Notes: generated by a model from the letters alone, not told the origin. Shown: positions 1-5,769, counted from the first letter of the stretch. The stretch is 5,907 nt of DNA from Sulfurovum sp. (GCA_026984165.1 JALSSQ010000002.1:1-5907), one strand, 5' to 3'. Made by a program: numbers and translations.

Positions 1-342
1 CTTTTTTGTACTCAATAATTTTTTACTTTTATCTACATCGTTTGGAATCTCAGATAATCTCTTGTGTGCCAATTTAATATTTTGATTTATTTTGGTCTTA
101 TTGAGATCAGCATTATCGTGTAATGATTTTTCTAAGTCTGAAATTTTCTTAGTTAACGCTTCAGACTCTTTTTTAAAGCCTAAAATTTTTTCATTCACTG
201 CTTCTACATCTGCTTCACCTGTATAAACAAAATTATGTCCCTCTACATGCTTATGCATTTGTGAGTGTGCATAGGGTTCAACCAACCAATACGTCAATAG
301 TGAAAAGAATACAACAACCAATAATATTTTTAATTCTCTCAT
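1..342 (-). CDS. petC: Cytochrome c1-type subunit of bc1 complex (partial, N-terminal 114 codons)
   Basis: This is the third gene of the bc1 operon; it begins one base after the petB stop codon and runs off the left edge. The protein starts MRELKILLVVVFFSLLTYW, giving a short charged N-terminus and a membrane anchor at about residues 3-20. It continues with VEPYAHSQMHKHVE (21-34), which I recall as typical of the membrane-anchored cytochrome c subunit of epsilonproteobacterial bc1 complexes. That subunit would receive electrons from the Rieske protein and carry c haems in the periplasm. The visible part has no CxxCH haem site. Residues about 44-114 are instead rich in K, E, D, N and L and look helical or coiled-coil. 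An SD sequence GAGGAG lies 6 nt before the ATG, inside the end of petB, so translation is probably coupled. The identity rests on operon position and the N-terminal motif; the haem domain is outside the window. Confidence 0.78.
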   Translation of the reverse strand, partial: MRELKILLVVVFFSLLTYWLVEPYAHSQMHKHVEGHNFVYTGEADVEAVNEKILGFKKESEALTKKISDLEKSLHDNADLNKTKINQNIKLAHKRLSEIPNDVDKSKKLLSTKK

Positions 343-343
343 G

Positions 344-1579
344 TTATGCTCCTCTGTTTAACGGTTTTTCAATACGGCTAATCACAAATAGCGCAGGACC
401 AAGAAGCAAGAAGATAACTGCTGCTATCAGACCTATGGTAGCAAATGTAGGATTGGTCGGAGGCAGTTTACCCATGGCTGTCAAGGTAATCATATCTACC
501 ACCAAAACCCAAAACCAAATTTTAAACAAACCTCTTTTATGCGCAGGAGCTACATTGGGACTTCTGTCGATAAATGGCAAAAAGACAAAGGCCACTTGTG
601 CAATACCAAAGGCAATCAGCCCAATATCTTTAGAGAATGGACGCAAAATCTCATACGACCACAGGAAATACCACTCAGGATAGATATGTGCTGGTGTCTT
701 GAGTCCATCTGCCGGGTCGAAGTTTACGGGATCCATCGCAAACTCAAAGTGGTAAAATACCAGATAGAAAAAGAGTATAAAATAGATACTCATCACAAAG
801 AGATCTTTACTTAAAAAGACTGGTGAAAAAGGAATCACTTTGGACTCTTTTCTTTTGCCGGATTTCCATAATGCAGCAGATGTTTCAAAGTCGATCTCTT
901 CACCCTCTTGGTTGTTGACATGTGGCAATCTCAATGTACCAAAATGCAACACAATAAGCCCAATAATCGCCAATGGTATCAAAAGGACATGCAACATGAA
1001 AAAACGATTTAAAAAAGCATCTCCTGGTACATAATCACCTCGTATCCACTCAACCAAACCATTGAGTTCAAGTGAGCCCATACTAAAGAGGTTGGTAATG
1101 ACCATTCCTGCCCAGTAACTCATCTGACCCCAAGGCAACATATATCCAGAGAATGCCTCTGCCGAGAATGCCACAAAAAGCCCCATACCTGAAAGCCAAA
1201 TAAGCTCACGTCCACGCTTATAGGAGCCATAGTAGATACCTGTAAACATATGGATATAGATAATCAAAAATACAATAGATGCACCAACACCATGTATATG
1301 TCGCCACAACCAACCATACCCTACTTCAGACATAATGGTATAGTTGACCGAATCAAAGGCAAGATTGGTATCTGGTTTGTAGTACATCAAAAGCATAATA
1401 CCCGAAACCAAAAGTAACCCAAAGGTTGCAGCCAAAAGCATACCCATCGCCCATAAAAAATTGATATTTTTAGGAATCCAATACTCTGTATTGAGTACTT
1501 TTTTTAACGTATTTAAACCGATACGCTCATCAAGCCATTTTTCACTAAAAGGTTTTGCGTTTTCATCAAAGTGTGCCAT
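344..1579 (-). CDS. petB: Cytochrome b subunit of quinol:cytochrome c oxidoreductase (bc1 complex)
   Basis: This is the membrane core of complex III; it oxidises quinol at the Qo site and carries electrons across the membrane through haems bL and bH to the Qi site. At 411 aa it is a full-length, fused cytochrome b with about eight hydrophobic helices, roughly at 40-67, 95-117, 126-146, 190-212, 258-278, 318-337, 350-370 and 376-401. The haem ligands by motif are H96 and H110 in helix B (RHIHGVGAS...YIH), and H197 and H212 in helix D. The Qo signature GYMLPWGQMSYW is at 145-156 and PEWY at 301-304. The helix D histidines have 14 residues between them, as in cytochrome b6, where mitochondrial cytochrome b has 13. 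The ATG follows the petA stop by 9 nt, with a G-rich SD (GGGGAAG) overlapping that stop. The family assignment is secure. Confidence 0.97.
   Translation of the reverse strand: MAHFDENAKPFSEKWLDERIGLNTLKKVLNTEYWIPKNINFLWAMGMLLAATFGLLLVSGIMLLMYYKPDTNLAFDSVNYTIMSEVGYGWLWRHIHGVGASIVFLIIYIHMFTGIYYGSYKRGRELIWLSGMGLFVAFSAEAFSGYMLPWGQMSYWAGMVITNLFSMGSLELNGLVEWIRGDYVPGDAFLNRFFMLHVLLIPLAIIGLIVLHFGTLRLPHVNNQEGEEIDFETSAALWKSGKRKESKVIPFSPVFLSKDLFVMSIYFILFFYLVFYHFEFAMDPVNFDPADGLKTPAHIYPEWYFLWSYEILRPFSKDIGLIAFGIAQVAFVFLPFIDRSPNVAPAHKRGLFKIWFWVLVVDMITLTAMGKLPPTNPTFATIGLIAAVIFLLLGPALFVISRIEKPLNRGA
349..354 (-). promoter_or_regulatory. Ribosome binding site of petC inside petB
   Basis: GAGGAG on the minus strand lies 6 nt upstream of the petC ATG (342..340) and falls within the last codons of petB. 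It fixes the petC start and implies translational coupling. Confidence 0.75.
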
Positions 1580-1588
1580 ATTCTTCCC

Positions 1589-2092
1589 CTATGCTATCAG
1601 ACCGGCGTCTTGCATCTTTTTATATTCTGGACCTGTCTCACCCAAGACAAGCTTGTTGCCATCTATCTTAAATGGAGGAATCACCAATGGGCTTGGAGGA
1701 GGTGTCTTGAGCACACGCCCACTTGCATCAAACTCACCACCATGACAGGCACATTTGAATTTGTGTTCAGCACCTTCATAAGCAGGAATGCACCCCAAGT
1801 GTGTACAGAGCCCTATAGAGACGTGAAATCTATCCGAACCAATGACCACATCTCTATCATCTGCTTTCATATCGGCTGTCTTTTTCAAAACAAAAATAGG
1901 TTTTCCTCTCCATTTTTCGACAACAAGTTTGTTTGGTTCCATAGTACTTAGATCTATGGTTGTAAAACCTGCTGCTTTTACTGAAGGTAAGGGATCCCAT
2001 GTGCGTTTCATTGCATAGAGTGCACCGACACCTCCAATGGCAGCGAAACCACCCAGTGCCATGCCCATAAAGTCTCTACGATTTTTTTCCAT
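1589..2092 (-). CDS. petA: Rieske 2Fe-2S iron-sulfur subunit of bc1 complex
   Basis: This is the high-potential electron carrier of the bc1 complex; it takes the first electron from quinol at Qo and delivers it to the cytochrome c subunit. The 167-aa protein begins with a twin-arginine motif (NRRDFMGM, residues 4-11) and a hydrophobic helix (about 11-28), the usual uncleaved Tat signal-anchor of Rieske proteins. Box I is CTHLGC (96-101) and box II CACHGG (114-119). By family rules C96, H98, C114 and H117 bind the cluster, and C101-C116 form the disulfide. Box II continues as GGEF where high-potential Rieske proteins have a Ser and a Tyr that hydrogen-bond the cluster; both are absent here. 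A proline-rich loop (PPPSP, 131-135) matches the family's conserved Pro loop. The gene is first in petABC, with SD AGGAGG 10 nt before the ATG. Confidence 0.96.
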   Translation of the reverse strand: MEKNRRDFMGMALGGFAAIGGVGALYAMKRTWDPLPSVKAAGFTTIDLSTMEPNKLVVEKWRGKPIFVLKKTADMKADDRDVVIGSDRFHVSIGLCTHLGCIPAYEGAEHKFKCACHGGEFDASGRVLKTPPPSPLVIPPFKIDGNKLVLGETGPEYKKMQDAGLIA

Positions 2093-2102
2093 CTATTGCA
2101 TT

Positions 2103-2108
2103 CCTCCT
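2103..2108 (-). promoter_or_regulatory. Ribosome binding site of petA
   Basis: This is a perfect AGGAGG on the minus strand, 10 nt upstream of the petA ATG. The spacing is slightly long, but there is no competing start in frame. Confidence 0.7.
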
Positions 2109-2122
2109 ATTTTAGAATCATA

Positions 2123-2158
2123 ATAATTAATTATAGGCTAGTCGTTGTTAAATAGTGC
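2123..2158 (-). promoter_or_regulatory. Candidate petABC promoter
   Basis: A TATAAT box reads on the minus strand at 2135..2130. It would start transcription near 2124 and leave a leader of about 30 nt before petA. No good TTGACA-like -35 lies 16-18 nt upstream; Campylobacterota promoters often lack one. The box overlaps a 12-bp perfect palindrome, ATAATTAATTAT (2123-2134). Other TATAAT matches on the same strand (2224..2219, 2237..2232, 2246..2241) could serve instead, so the true start is uncertain. Confidence 0.4.
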
Positions 2159-2181
2159 TACAATGGGTGGGGCATAGAAGA

Positions 2182-2212
2182 AATTTACCTATAGTGTTAC
2201 CATAGGTAAATT
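2182..2212. repeat. 11-bp-arm inverted repeat: terminator or operator
   Basis: Perfect arms AATTTACCTAT (2182-2192) and ATAGGTAAATT (2202-2212) flank a 9-nt spacer. In minus-strand RNA this forms a hairpin 37 nt after the stop of the 276-aa gene, followed by a pyrimidine-rich UCUUCU, so it may end the mnmG operon. The stem is AT-rich and the U-tract interrupted, making it a weak intrinsic terminator. The arm centres are 20 bp apart, two helical turns, which would also suit a dimeric regulator binding upstream of petA. The sequence alone does not decide between these. Confidence 0.55.
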
Positions 2213-2248
2213 AAGAGTATTATAGTCTTATATTATAATAATTATAAT

Positions 2249-3079
2249 TTATTGTTTTTTAAGTATATTTTCATCGTCAAATTTTTCTATAGTAACGCCA
2301 TTTTTTGATAAATTATTTTGTAATAATTGTGCTACTTTTTCGCTATCAAACCCTTCAACAACCCCAATACCATGTGCAGCCAACAGTGCTACAGGATACA
2401 ACATTCTCTCTGCTAAGGCAATATAGATAACATCTGCTCCTGCTGCTTTGGCCTCTAGTGCTGTTTGGCTTGATGCTGTCACTACTGTAGTGCTTGTTTT
2501 GATGATATCTACATACTCTTCTGCCTCATACAAAGTACCAAAAAGTTTTGCCAAATCATCTTCATACTTGACAAAAAAGTAATTACCAAGCAACAACTCC
2601 ATATCAAAGGCTCTAAAAAAGGCATCATTGCCCAAAATGGTCTTATCATAATCTGCATCACCCAAAAAGAAGAGTATCCTCTCCTCTTTAGGCTCTGCTT
2701 CAAAAAAAGTATCATCTACAACAATGGTCTCAAAGGGAATCACCTTTTCACTATGCACAGGTGCATCATCTGCATCATGTGCAAAACGCCACACCTCATC
2801 AAAATCTTGACAATACTTCACCAATCTGCCATGATCATCCTCTACAGAGTCAATAATAATACGCTCACCATTTTGGGCAATCGCATCGATATCCTGTATG
2901 CCCTCTATGGTAACATACTCCGATACGCCCAGCTCACGTGCTGCAAGCCCTGCCCTAAAGTCATTGACCAACAGTTGTGTTTCTACACCTTTGGCATTGA
3001 GCCTCTTAAGCAGTGCAGCACCTCTTCTCAATCTCTCAAGCCCAAGTTTATGGCTTGTATTTGCATAATAATATAACAC
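2249..3079 (-). CDS. Conserved protein of unknown function, GT-B/PseG-like (276 aa)
   Basis: I do not recognise a named family with certainty. The N-terminal half has YYANTSHKLGLERLRRGAALL (residues 4-24), then a strand predicted at 72-78 (ERIIIDS). This pattern resembles the N-terminal Rossmann half of PseG/SpsG-like UDP-sugar hydrolases and related GT-B proteins (start, gly/arg helix, 'IIDS' strand). The C-terminal half contains TSTTVVTASSQTALEAKAAG (195-214) followed by ADVIYIA. This resembles the GT-B donor-site segment in which a serine/threonine-rich turn precedes 'EA.A.G.P.I.I'. No signal peptide or membrane helix is evident, so it is probably cytosolic. It starts with GTG, whose first G is the last base of the mnmG TAG stop (TAGTG), with AAGGAG 7 nt upstream, so it is translationally coupled to mnmG. 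Sugar-related activity is a fold-level guess only; a tRNA-related role would be suggested by its operon partner but has no motif support. Confidence 0.85.
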   Translation of the reverse strand: MLYYYANTSHKLGLERLRRGAALLKRLNAKGVETQLLVNDFRAGLAARELGVSEYVTIEGIQDIDAIAQNGERIIIDSVEDDHGRLVKYCQDFDEVWRFAHDADDAPVHSEKVIPFETIVVDDTFFEAEPKEERILFFLGDADYDKTILGNDAFFRAFDMELLLGNYFFVKYEDDLAKLFGTLYEAEEYVDIIKTSTTVVTASSQTALEAKAAGADVIYIALAERMLYPVALLAAHGIGVVEGFDSEKVAQLLQNNLSKNGVTIEKFDDENILKKQ

Positions 3080-4962
3080 TATTTTTCTCCTTGTGACATA
3101 CTTTTTTGTCTTAGTTTAATGTGTACGTGGATAATCTCCAACGATGCAGGTGTCACACCAGAAATTTGTGATGCAGCAAAAAGTGTCGGTGGTGTCGCCT
3201 TCTGTAGCTTCTCTATAACCTCATTGCTTAGTCCCGATATGCTCCCATAGGCAAAATCTTCTGGTATTTTGATTTTGAGCATCTCTTCCATATGCATAAT
3301 CTGTGCCTGTTGTTTCTCTATATAGCGACTATACTTTGCTTCTACCAGTATCTGCTCTATCACCTCATCATCATATTTCTCAAACTCTGGCAGTAAAGTT
3401 GTGAGTTTTTCTCTATCAAAATCCCCACGCCCTATGACATCCATCCATCGGGTCTTTTCGTTGATTTTATGCTCCCCTATCTCAGAAAGTGTTGCCAAAA
3501 AGGCTTTCGTTGGTGTCACGTAGTTTTGAGACAAAAACTCCAGCGCCTCATCCAAAGCTTTTTTCTTTGTTTTAAACTTCGCCATATATGCTTCATCCAA
3601 GAGTCCAAGTCTATAACCATAATGAGAGAGTCGCATATCTGCATTGTCTTCGCGCAAGAGCAGTCTATACTCTGCACGAGAAGTAAACATACGGTAAGGC
3701 TCTTTGGTTCCCTTGGTCACAAGGTCATCTATGAGTACCCCAATATACGCTTCATCACGACGCAAGATAAACGGCTCTTTACCCTGCACGCTCAATGCTG
3801 CATTGATCCCTGCCATGATCCCTTGTGCTGCTGCCTCTTCATAACCAGTTGTACCGTTTATCTGCCCGGCAGTATAGAGTCCTGCTATTTTTTTGGTCTC
3901 CAAAGTATGCTTGAGCTCTGTGGGCTGCACATAATCATACTCGATGGCATAACCATAACGCACTATTTTTGCATGCTCCATCCCTTTTACAGAGCGTATC
4001 ATCTCTATTTGCACATCAATAGGCAATGATGTACTCATCCCATTGATATAATATTCCGTCTCATCGATCGTTTGAGGCTCTACAAATATCTGATGTCTTG
4101 GTCTGTCTCTAAAACGGTTAATCTTGTCTTCGATACTTGGGCAATAACGAGGCCCAATACCCTCTATCTGACCAGAAAACATAGGGGCTCTATGGAAGTT
4201 AGACTCTATAATCTCATGGGTGTTTTCATTGGTATAGGTCACATAGCATGGCAACTGTTTGGGATGAAAGTTACTTCTGTCAGTACGAAACGAAAATGGA
4301 GGTGGAGGCGTATCGCCAGGTTGCACCTCCATGACAGAGGTATCGACAGATTTCGCATCGATTCTTGCACAAGTGCCTGTCTTAAGCCTGCCTATTTCTA
4401 TCCCTAAGCCTCTCATATATTCAGCCAACTCTACAGAAGCAAACTCCCCCTGACGACCGGCAACTTGTTTTTTGTCACCTATATGTATGAGACCATTGAG
4501 AAACGTCCCTGCCGTAATGATAACTTTGGATGCAGTATAGGTATTACCAAGCTGCGTGGTCACACCTTTTACTACAGCATCTTCCACTAGCAATCCATCT
4601 GCTATCTCTTGTTTGACATCCAAATTTTCAGTATTGAGGACCACATTACGCATATAGAGACGATACTTATCCATATCTATCTGCGCTCGTGTTCCACGTA
4701 CGGCTGGGCCTTTAGAAGCGTTGAGTGTTCTAAACTGTATCCCTGTGGTGTCAGTACAAATACCCATCTCACCACCAAGCGCATCTATCTCACGTACCAA
4801 ATGCCCTTTGGCAAGTCCACCTATGGCAGGGTTGCATGAACTTGCCCCTATCTGCTCTGCGAGTATGGTAATCAACAAAGTCTTCACACCCATACGCGCC
4901 GAAGCCAAAGAGGCCTCTATCCCTGCATGCCCCCCACCGATAACTATGACATCATAATTCAT
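3079..4962 (-). CDS. mnmG: tRNA uridine-5-carboxymethylaminomethyl modification enzyme MnmG (GidA)
   Basis: This FAD-dependent enzyme works with the GTPase MnmE to install the (carboxymethyl)aminomethyl group at C5 of U34 in certain tRNAs, using methylene-tetrahydrofolate; it is cytosolic. The 627-aa length matches E. coli (629). Motifs, numbered from the start chosen here: the FAD dinucleotide fold VIGGGHAGIEA (7-17); SCNPAIGG (42-49) with catalytic-type C43; GidA signature GPRYCPSIEDKINRF (270-284) with C274; and the second signature YTAGQINGTTGYEEAAAQG (363-381). The MnmE/tRNA-binding C-terminal domain is at about 543-615. The ATG at 4962 is chosen because MNYDVIVIGGG fits the family N-terminus and GGAG lies 8 nt upstream. 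An upstream in-frame TTG (5025) would add 21 residues encoded by a tandem repeat and lacks an SD. It ends one base inside the next gene. Confidence 0.98.
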   Translation of the reverse strand: MNYDVIVIGGGHAGIEASLASARMGVKTLLITILAEQIGASSCNPAIGGLAKGHLVREIDALGGEMGICTDTTGIQFRTLNASKGPAVRGTRAQIDMDKYRLYMRNVVLNTENLDVKQEIADGLLVEDAVVKGVTTQLGNTYTASKVIITAGTFLNGLIHIGDKKQVAGRQGEFASVELAEYMRGLGIEIGRLKTGTCARIDAKSVDTSVMEVQPGDTPPPPFSFRTDRSNFHPKQLPCYVTYTNENTHEIIESNFHRAPMFSGQIEGIGPRYCPSIEDKINRFRDRPRHQIFVEPQTIDETEYYINGMSTSLPIDVQIEMIRSVKGMEHAKIVRYGYAIEYDYVQPTELKHTLETKKIAGLYTAGQINGTTGYEEAAAQGIMAGINAALSVQGKEPFILRRDEAYIGVLIDDLVTKGTKEPYRMFTSRAEYRLLLREDNADMRLSHYGYRLGLLDEAYMAKFKTKKKALDEALEFLSQNYVTPTKAFLATLSEIGEHKINEKTRWMDVIGRGDFDREKLTTLLPEFEKYDDEVIEQILVEAKYSRYIEKQQAQIMHMEEMLKIKIPEDFAYGSISGLSNEVIEKLQKATPPTLFAASQISGVTPASLEIIHVHIKLRQKSMSQGEK

Positions 4963-4963
4963 A

Positions 4964-4982
4964 TTCAAAACTCCGTTTTGAA
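4964..4982 (-). promoter_or_regulatory. Hairpin enclosing the mnmG Shine-Dalgarno
   Basis: TTCAAAAC and GTTTTGAA form a perfect 8-bp stem around a 3-nt loop. In the mnmG mRNA the loop is GGA and the first base after it is G, so the GGAG SD (4974..4971) sits at the hairpin tip, ending one base before the AUG. The stem is AU-rich, so stability is modest. The structure is seen directly; an effect on translation is inference. Confidence 0.5.
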
Positions 4983-5010
4983 GTGAAGAGTGAAGAGTGA
5001 AGAGTGAATA
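4983..5010. repeat. Heptanucleotide tandem repeat in the mnmG leader
   Basis: There are three exact copies of GTGAAGA (4983-4989, 4990-4996, 4997-5003) and a fourth with one change, GTGAATA (5004-5010). It lies between the predicted mnmG promoter and its SD, so it would be transcribed as untranslated leader. A copy-number change would alter leader length but not the reading frame of the gene as annotated. Confidence 0.85.
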
Positions 5011-5041
5011 ATGAGGTAAACCCAAATTATTAACGACTTAC

Positions 5042-5071
5042 TAGACACTACTCACTAAGATTTGCTATAAT
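5042..5071 (+). promoter_or_regulatory. ribE promoter
   Basis: -35 TAGACA (5042-5047, 5 of 6 to TTGACA) and -10 TATAAT (5066-5071, perfect) are separated by 18 bp, with TTTGC directly before the -10 as in extended sigma-70-type promoters. Transcription would start near 5078, leaving a leader of about 70 nt. It overlaps the opposing mnmG promoter around 5066-5083. Confidence 0.6.
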
Positions 5072-5106
5072 GAGCGAATTATATCCAAATTATATAAGGT
5101 CGTATA
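5071..5106 (-). promoter_or_regulatory. Candidate mnmG promoter
   Basis: Minus-strand TTTGGATATAAT contains a perfect TATAAT at 5083..5078, preceded by TTTGG like the extended -10 common in Campylobacterota. No clear -35 is seen 17 nt upstream. Transcription would start near 5071, giving a leader of about 108 nt that carries the tandem repeat and the SD hairpin. A second TATAAT (5094..5089) lies 11 bp further upstream and is an alternative. Confidence 0.45.
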
Positions 5107-5110
5107 TTTG

Positions 5111-5164
5111 ATGAAACATTTTCTCTTCACCCAATCCAAAGGATTGCAATGTTTACTGGATTAA
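5111..5164 (+). other. Possible 17-codon leader ORF overlapping the ribE start
   Basis: ATG at 5111 opens MKHFLFTQSKGLQCLLD and stops at TAA 5162-5164, spanning the ribE SD and start codon in another frame. AAGG lies 11 nt upstream, which is a weak SD. If translated, ribosomes would melt the 5132-5146 hairpin and terminate 11 nt after the ribE ATG. It may equally be a chance ORF. Confidence 0.25.
5132..5146 (+). promoter_or_regulatory. Hairpin enclosing the ribE Shine-Dalgarno
   Basis: CAATCC and GGATTG form a 6-bp perfect stem with an AAA loop. The SD AAAGGA (5138-5143) occupies the loop and the first stem bases, 5 nt before the ribE ATG. The geometry is similar to the mnmG SD hairpin. No FMN riboswitch can be recognised in the short leader. 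Confidence 0.45.
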
Positions 5165-5769
5165 TCCGTGAAATTGCCACAGTCAAAAGCTATCAAAACA
5201 ACATCCTCACCATACAGTCTAAACATCCAGCAAAACTGGGCGATTCTATCGCTATCAATGGGGTATGTCTTACGGTGATAAAAGTGCATTCTGATGGCTT
5301 TGATTTGGAACTGGCCGATGAAACACGCAGTATCATCGATGAGAGTAAAATCACAGGAGAGGTCCACATCGAACCAGCGATGCAAATGAACGACAGATTT
5401 GAAGGACACATCGTCCAAGGACATGTGGATTGTGTGGGGACAGTAAGCAAGATAACCCCTAGAGAGAATGCCACAGACTTCATCATCAGTGTAGAGCCAA
5501 AATACCTTACACATATCATCCCAAAAGGCTCTATCACTATAGATGGGATCTCACTGACAGTCAATGATGTCTATGAAGATAGCTTTCGACTCACCATCAT
5601 TCCTCACACACTCAAAGAGACCTTAATAAAACACTATAAAGTAGGCACCAAACTCAATATAGAGACAGATCTCTTTGCGCGCTACATAGACCATATACTT
5701 GCACATAGACAAAAAGTAAACCGATCTATCTCATGGAGTGATATCGATAAGATACAAATGAGCTATTGA
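5149..5769 (+). CDS. ribE: Riboflavin synthase, alpha subunit
   Basis: This enzyme catalyses the last step of riboflavin synthesis, the dismutation of two 6,7-dimethyl-8-ribityllumazine molecules to riboflavin and a pyrimidinedione; it is cytosolic and trimeric in its family. The 206-aa protein has two tandem lumazine-binding domains. The first covers about 1-90: MFTGLI start, GDSIAINGVCLTV at 31-43, LADETR at 55-60. The second covers about 91-185: GHIVQGHVD linking segment at 86-94, KGSITIDGISLTVNDV at 126-141, IPHTLKETL at 151-159, NIETDLFARY at 170-179. The ATG is fixed by the conserved MFTG terminus and an AAAGGA SD 5 nt upstream. It is transcribed divergently from mnmG with its own promoter and is not next to other rib genes here. 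Its last 7 bp overlap the convergent gene. The symbol ribC is used in some organisms. Confidence 0.97.
   Translation: MFTGLIREIATVKSYQNNILTIQSKHPAKLGDSIAINGVCLTVIKVHSDGFDLELADETRSIIDESKITGEVHIEPAMQMNDRFEGHIVQGHVDCVGTVSKITPRENATDFIISVEPKYLTHIIPKGSITIDGISLTVNDVYEDSFRLTIIPHTLKETLIKHYKVGTKLNIETDLFARYIDHILAHRQKVNRSISWSDIDKIQMSY

Noticed and set aside
261..1745. Plus-strand open frames opposite the pet genes (e.g. 261-683, 539-814, 840-1034, 1461-1745)
   Set aside because: They lie antisense to petB/petC/petA, show no family motifs, and are expected by chance opposite well-supported genes.
2093..2248. Small RNA or tRNA in the pet upstream region
   Set aside because: No cloverleaf or GC-rich fold is visible; the only structure is the AT-rich palindrome, better explained as terminator or operator.
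3469..4957. Plus-strand frames opposite mnmG (3469-4029, 4072-4407, 4609-4839, 4721-4957)
   Set aside because: They are antisense shadows of a gene with strong family motifs. Their composition is odd (Cys/Ile/His-rich), and no SD or promoter supports them.
4963..5025. N-terminal extension of MnmG starting at TTG 5025
   Set aside because: The extra 21 residues are translation of the heptanucleotide repeat. There is no SD before the TTG, and MNYDVIVIGGG with GGAG 8 nt upstream matches the family start.
5078..5148. FMN riboswitch upstream of ribE
   Set aside because: The leader from the predicted start is only about 70 nt, and none of the conserved RFN-element helices could be recognised, only the small SD hairpin.
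5161..5564. Minus-strand frames opposite ribE
   Set aside because: They overlap a complete riboflavin synthase in antisense and resemble no protein.
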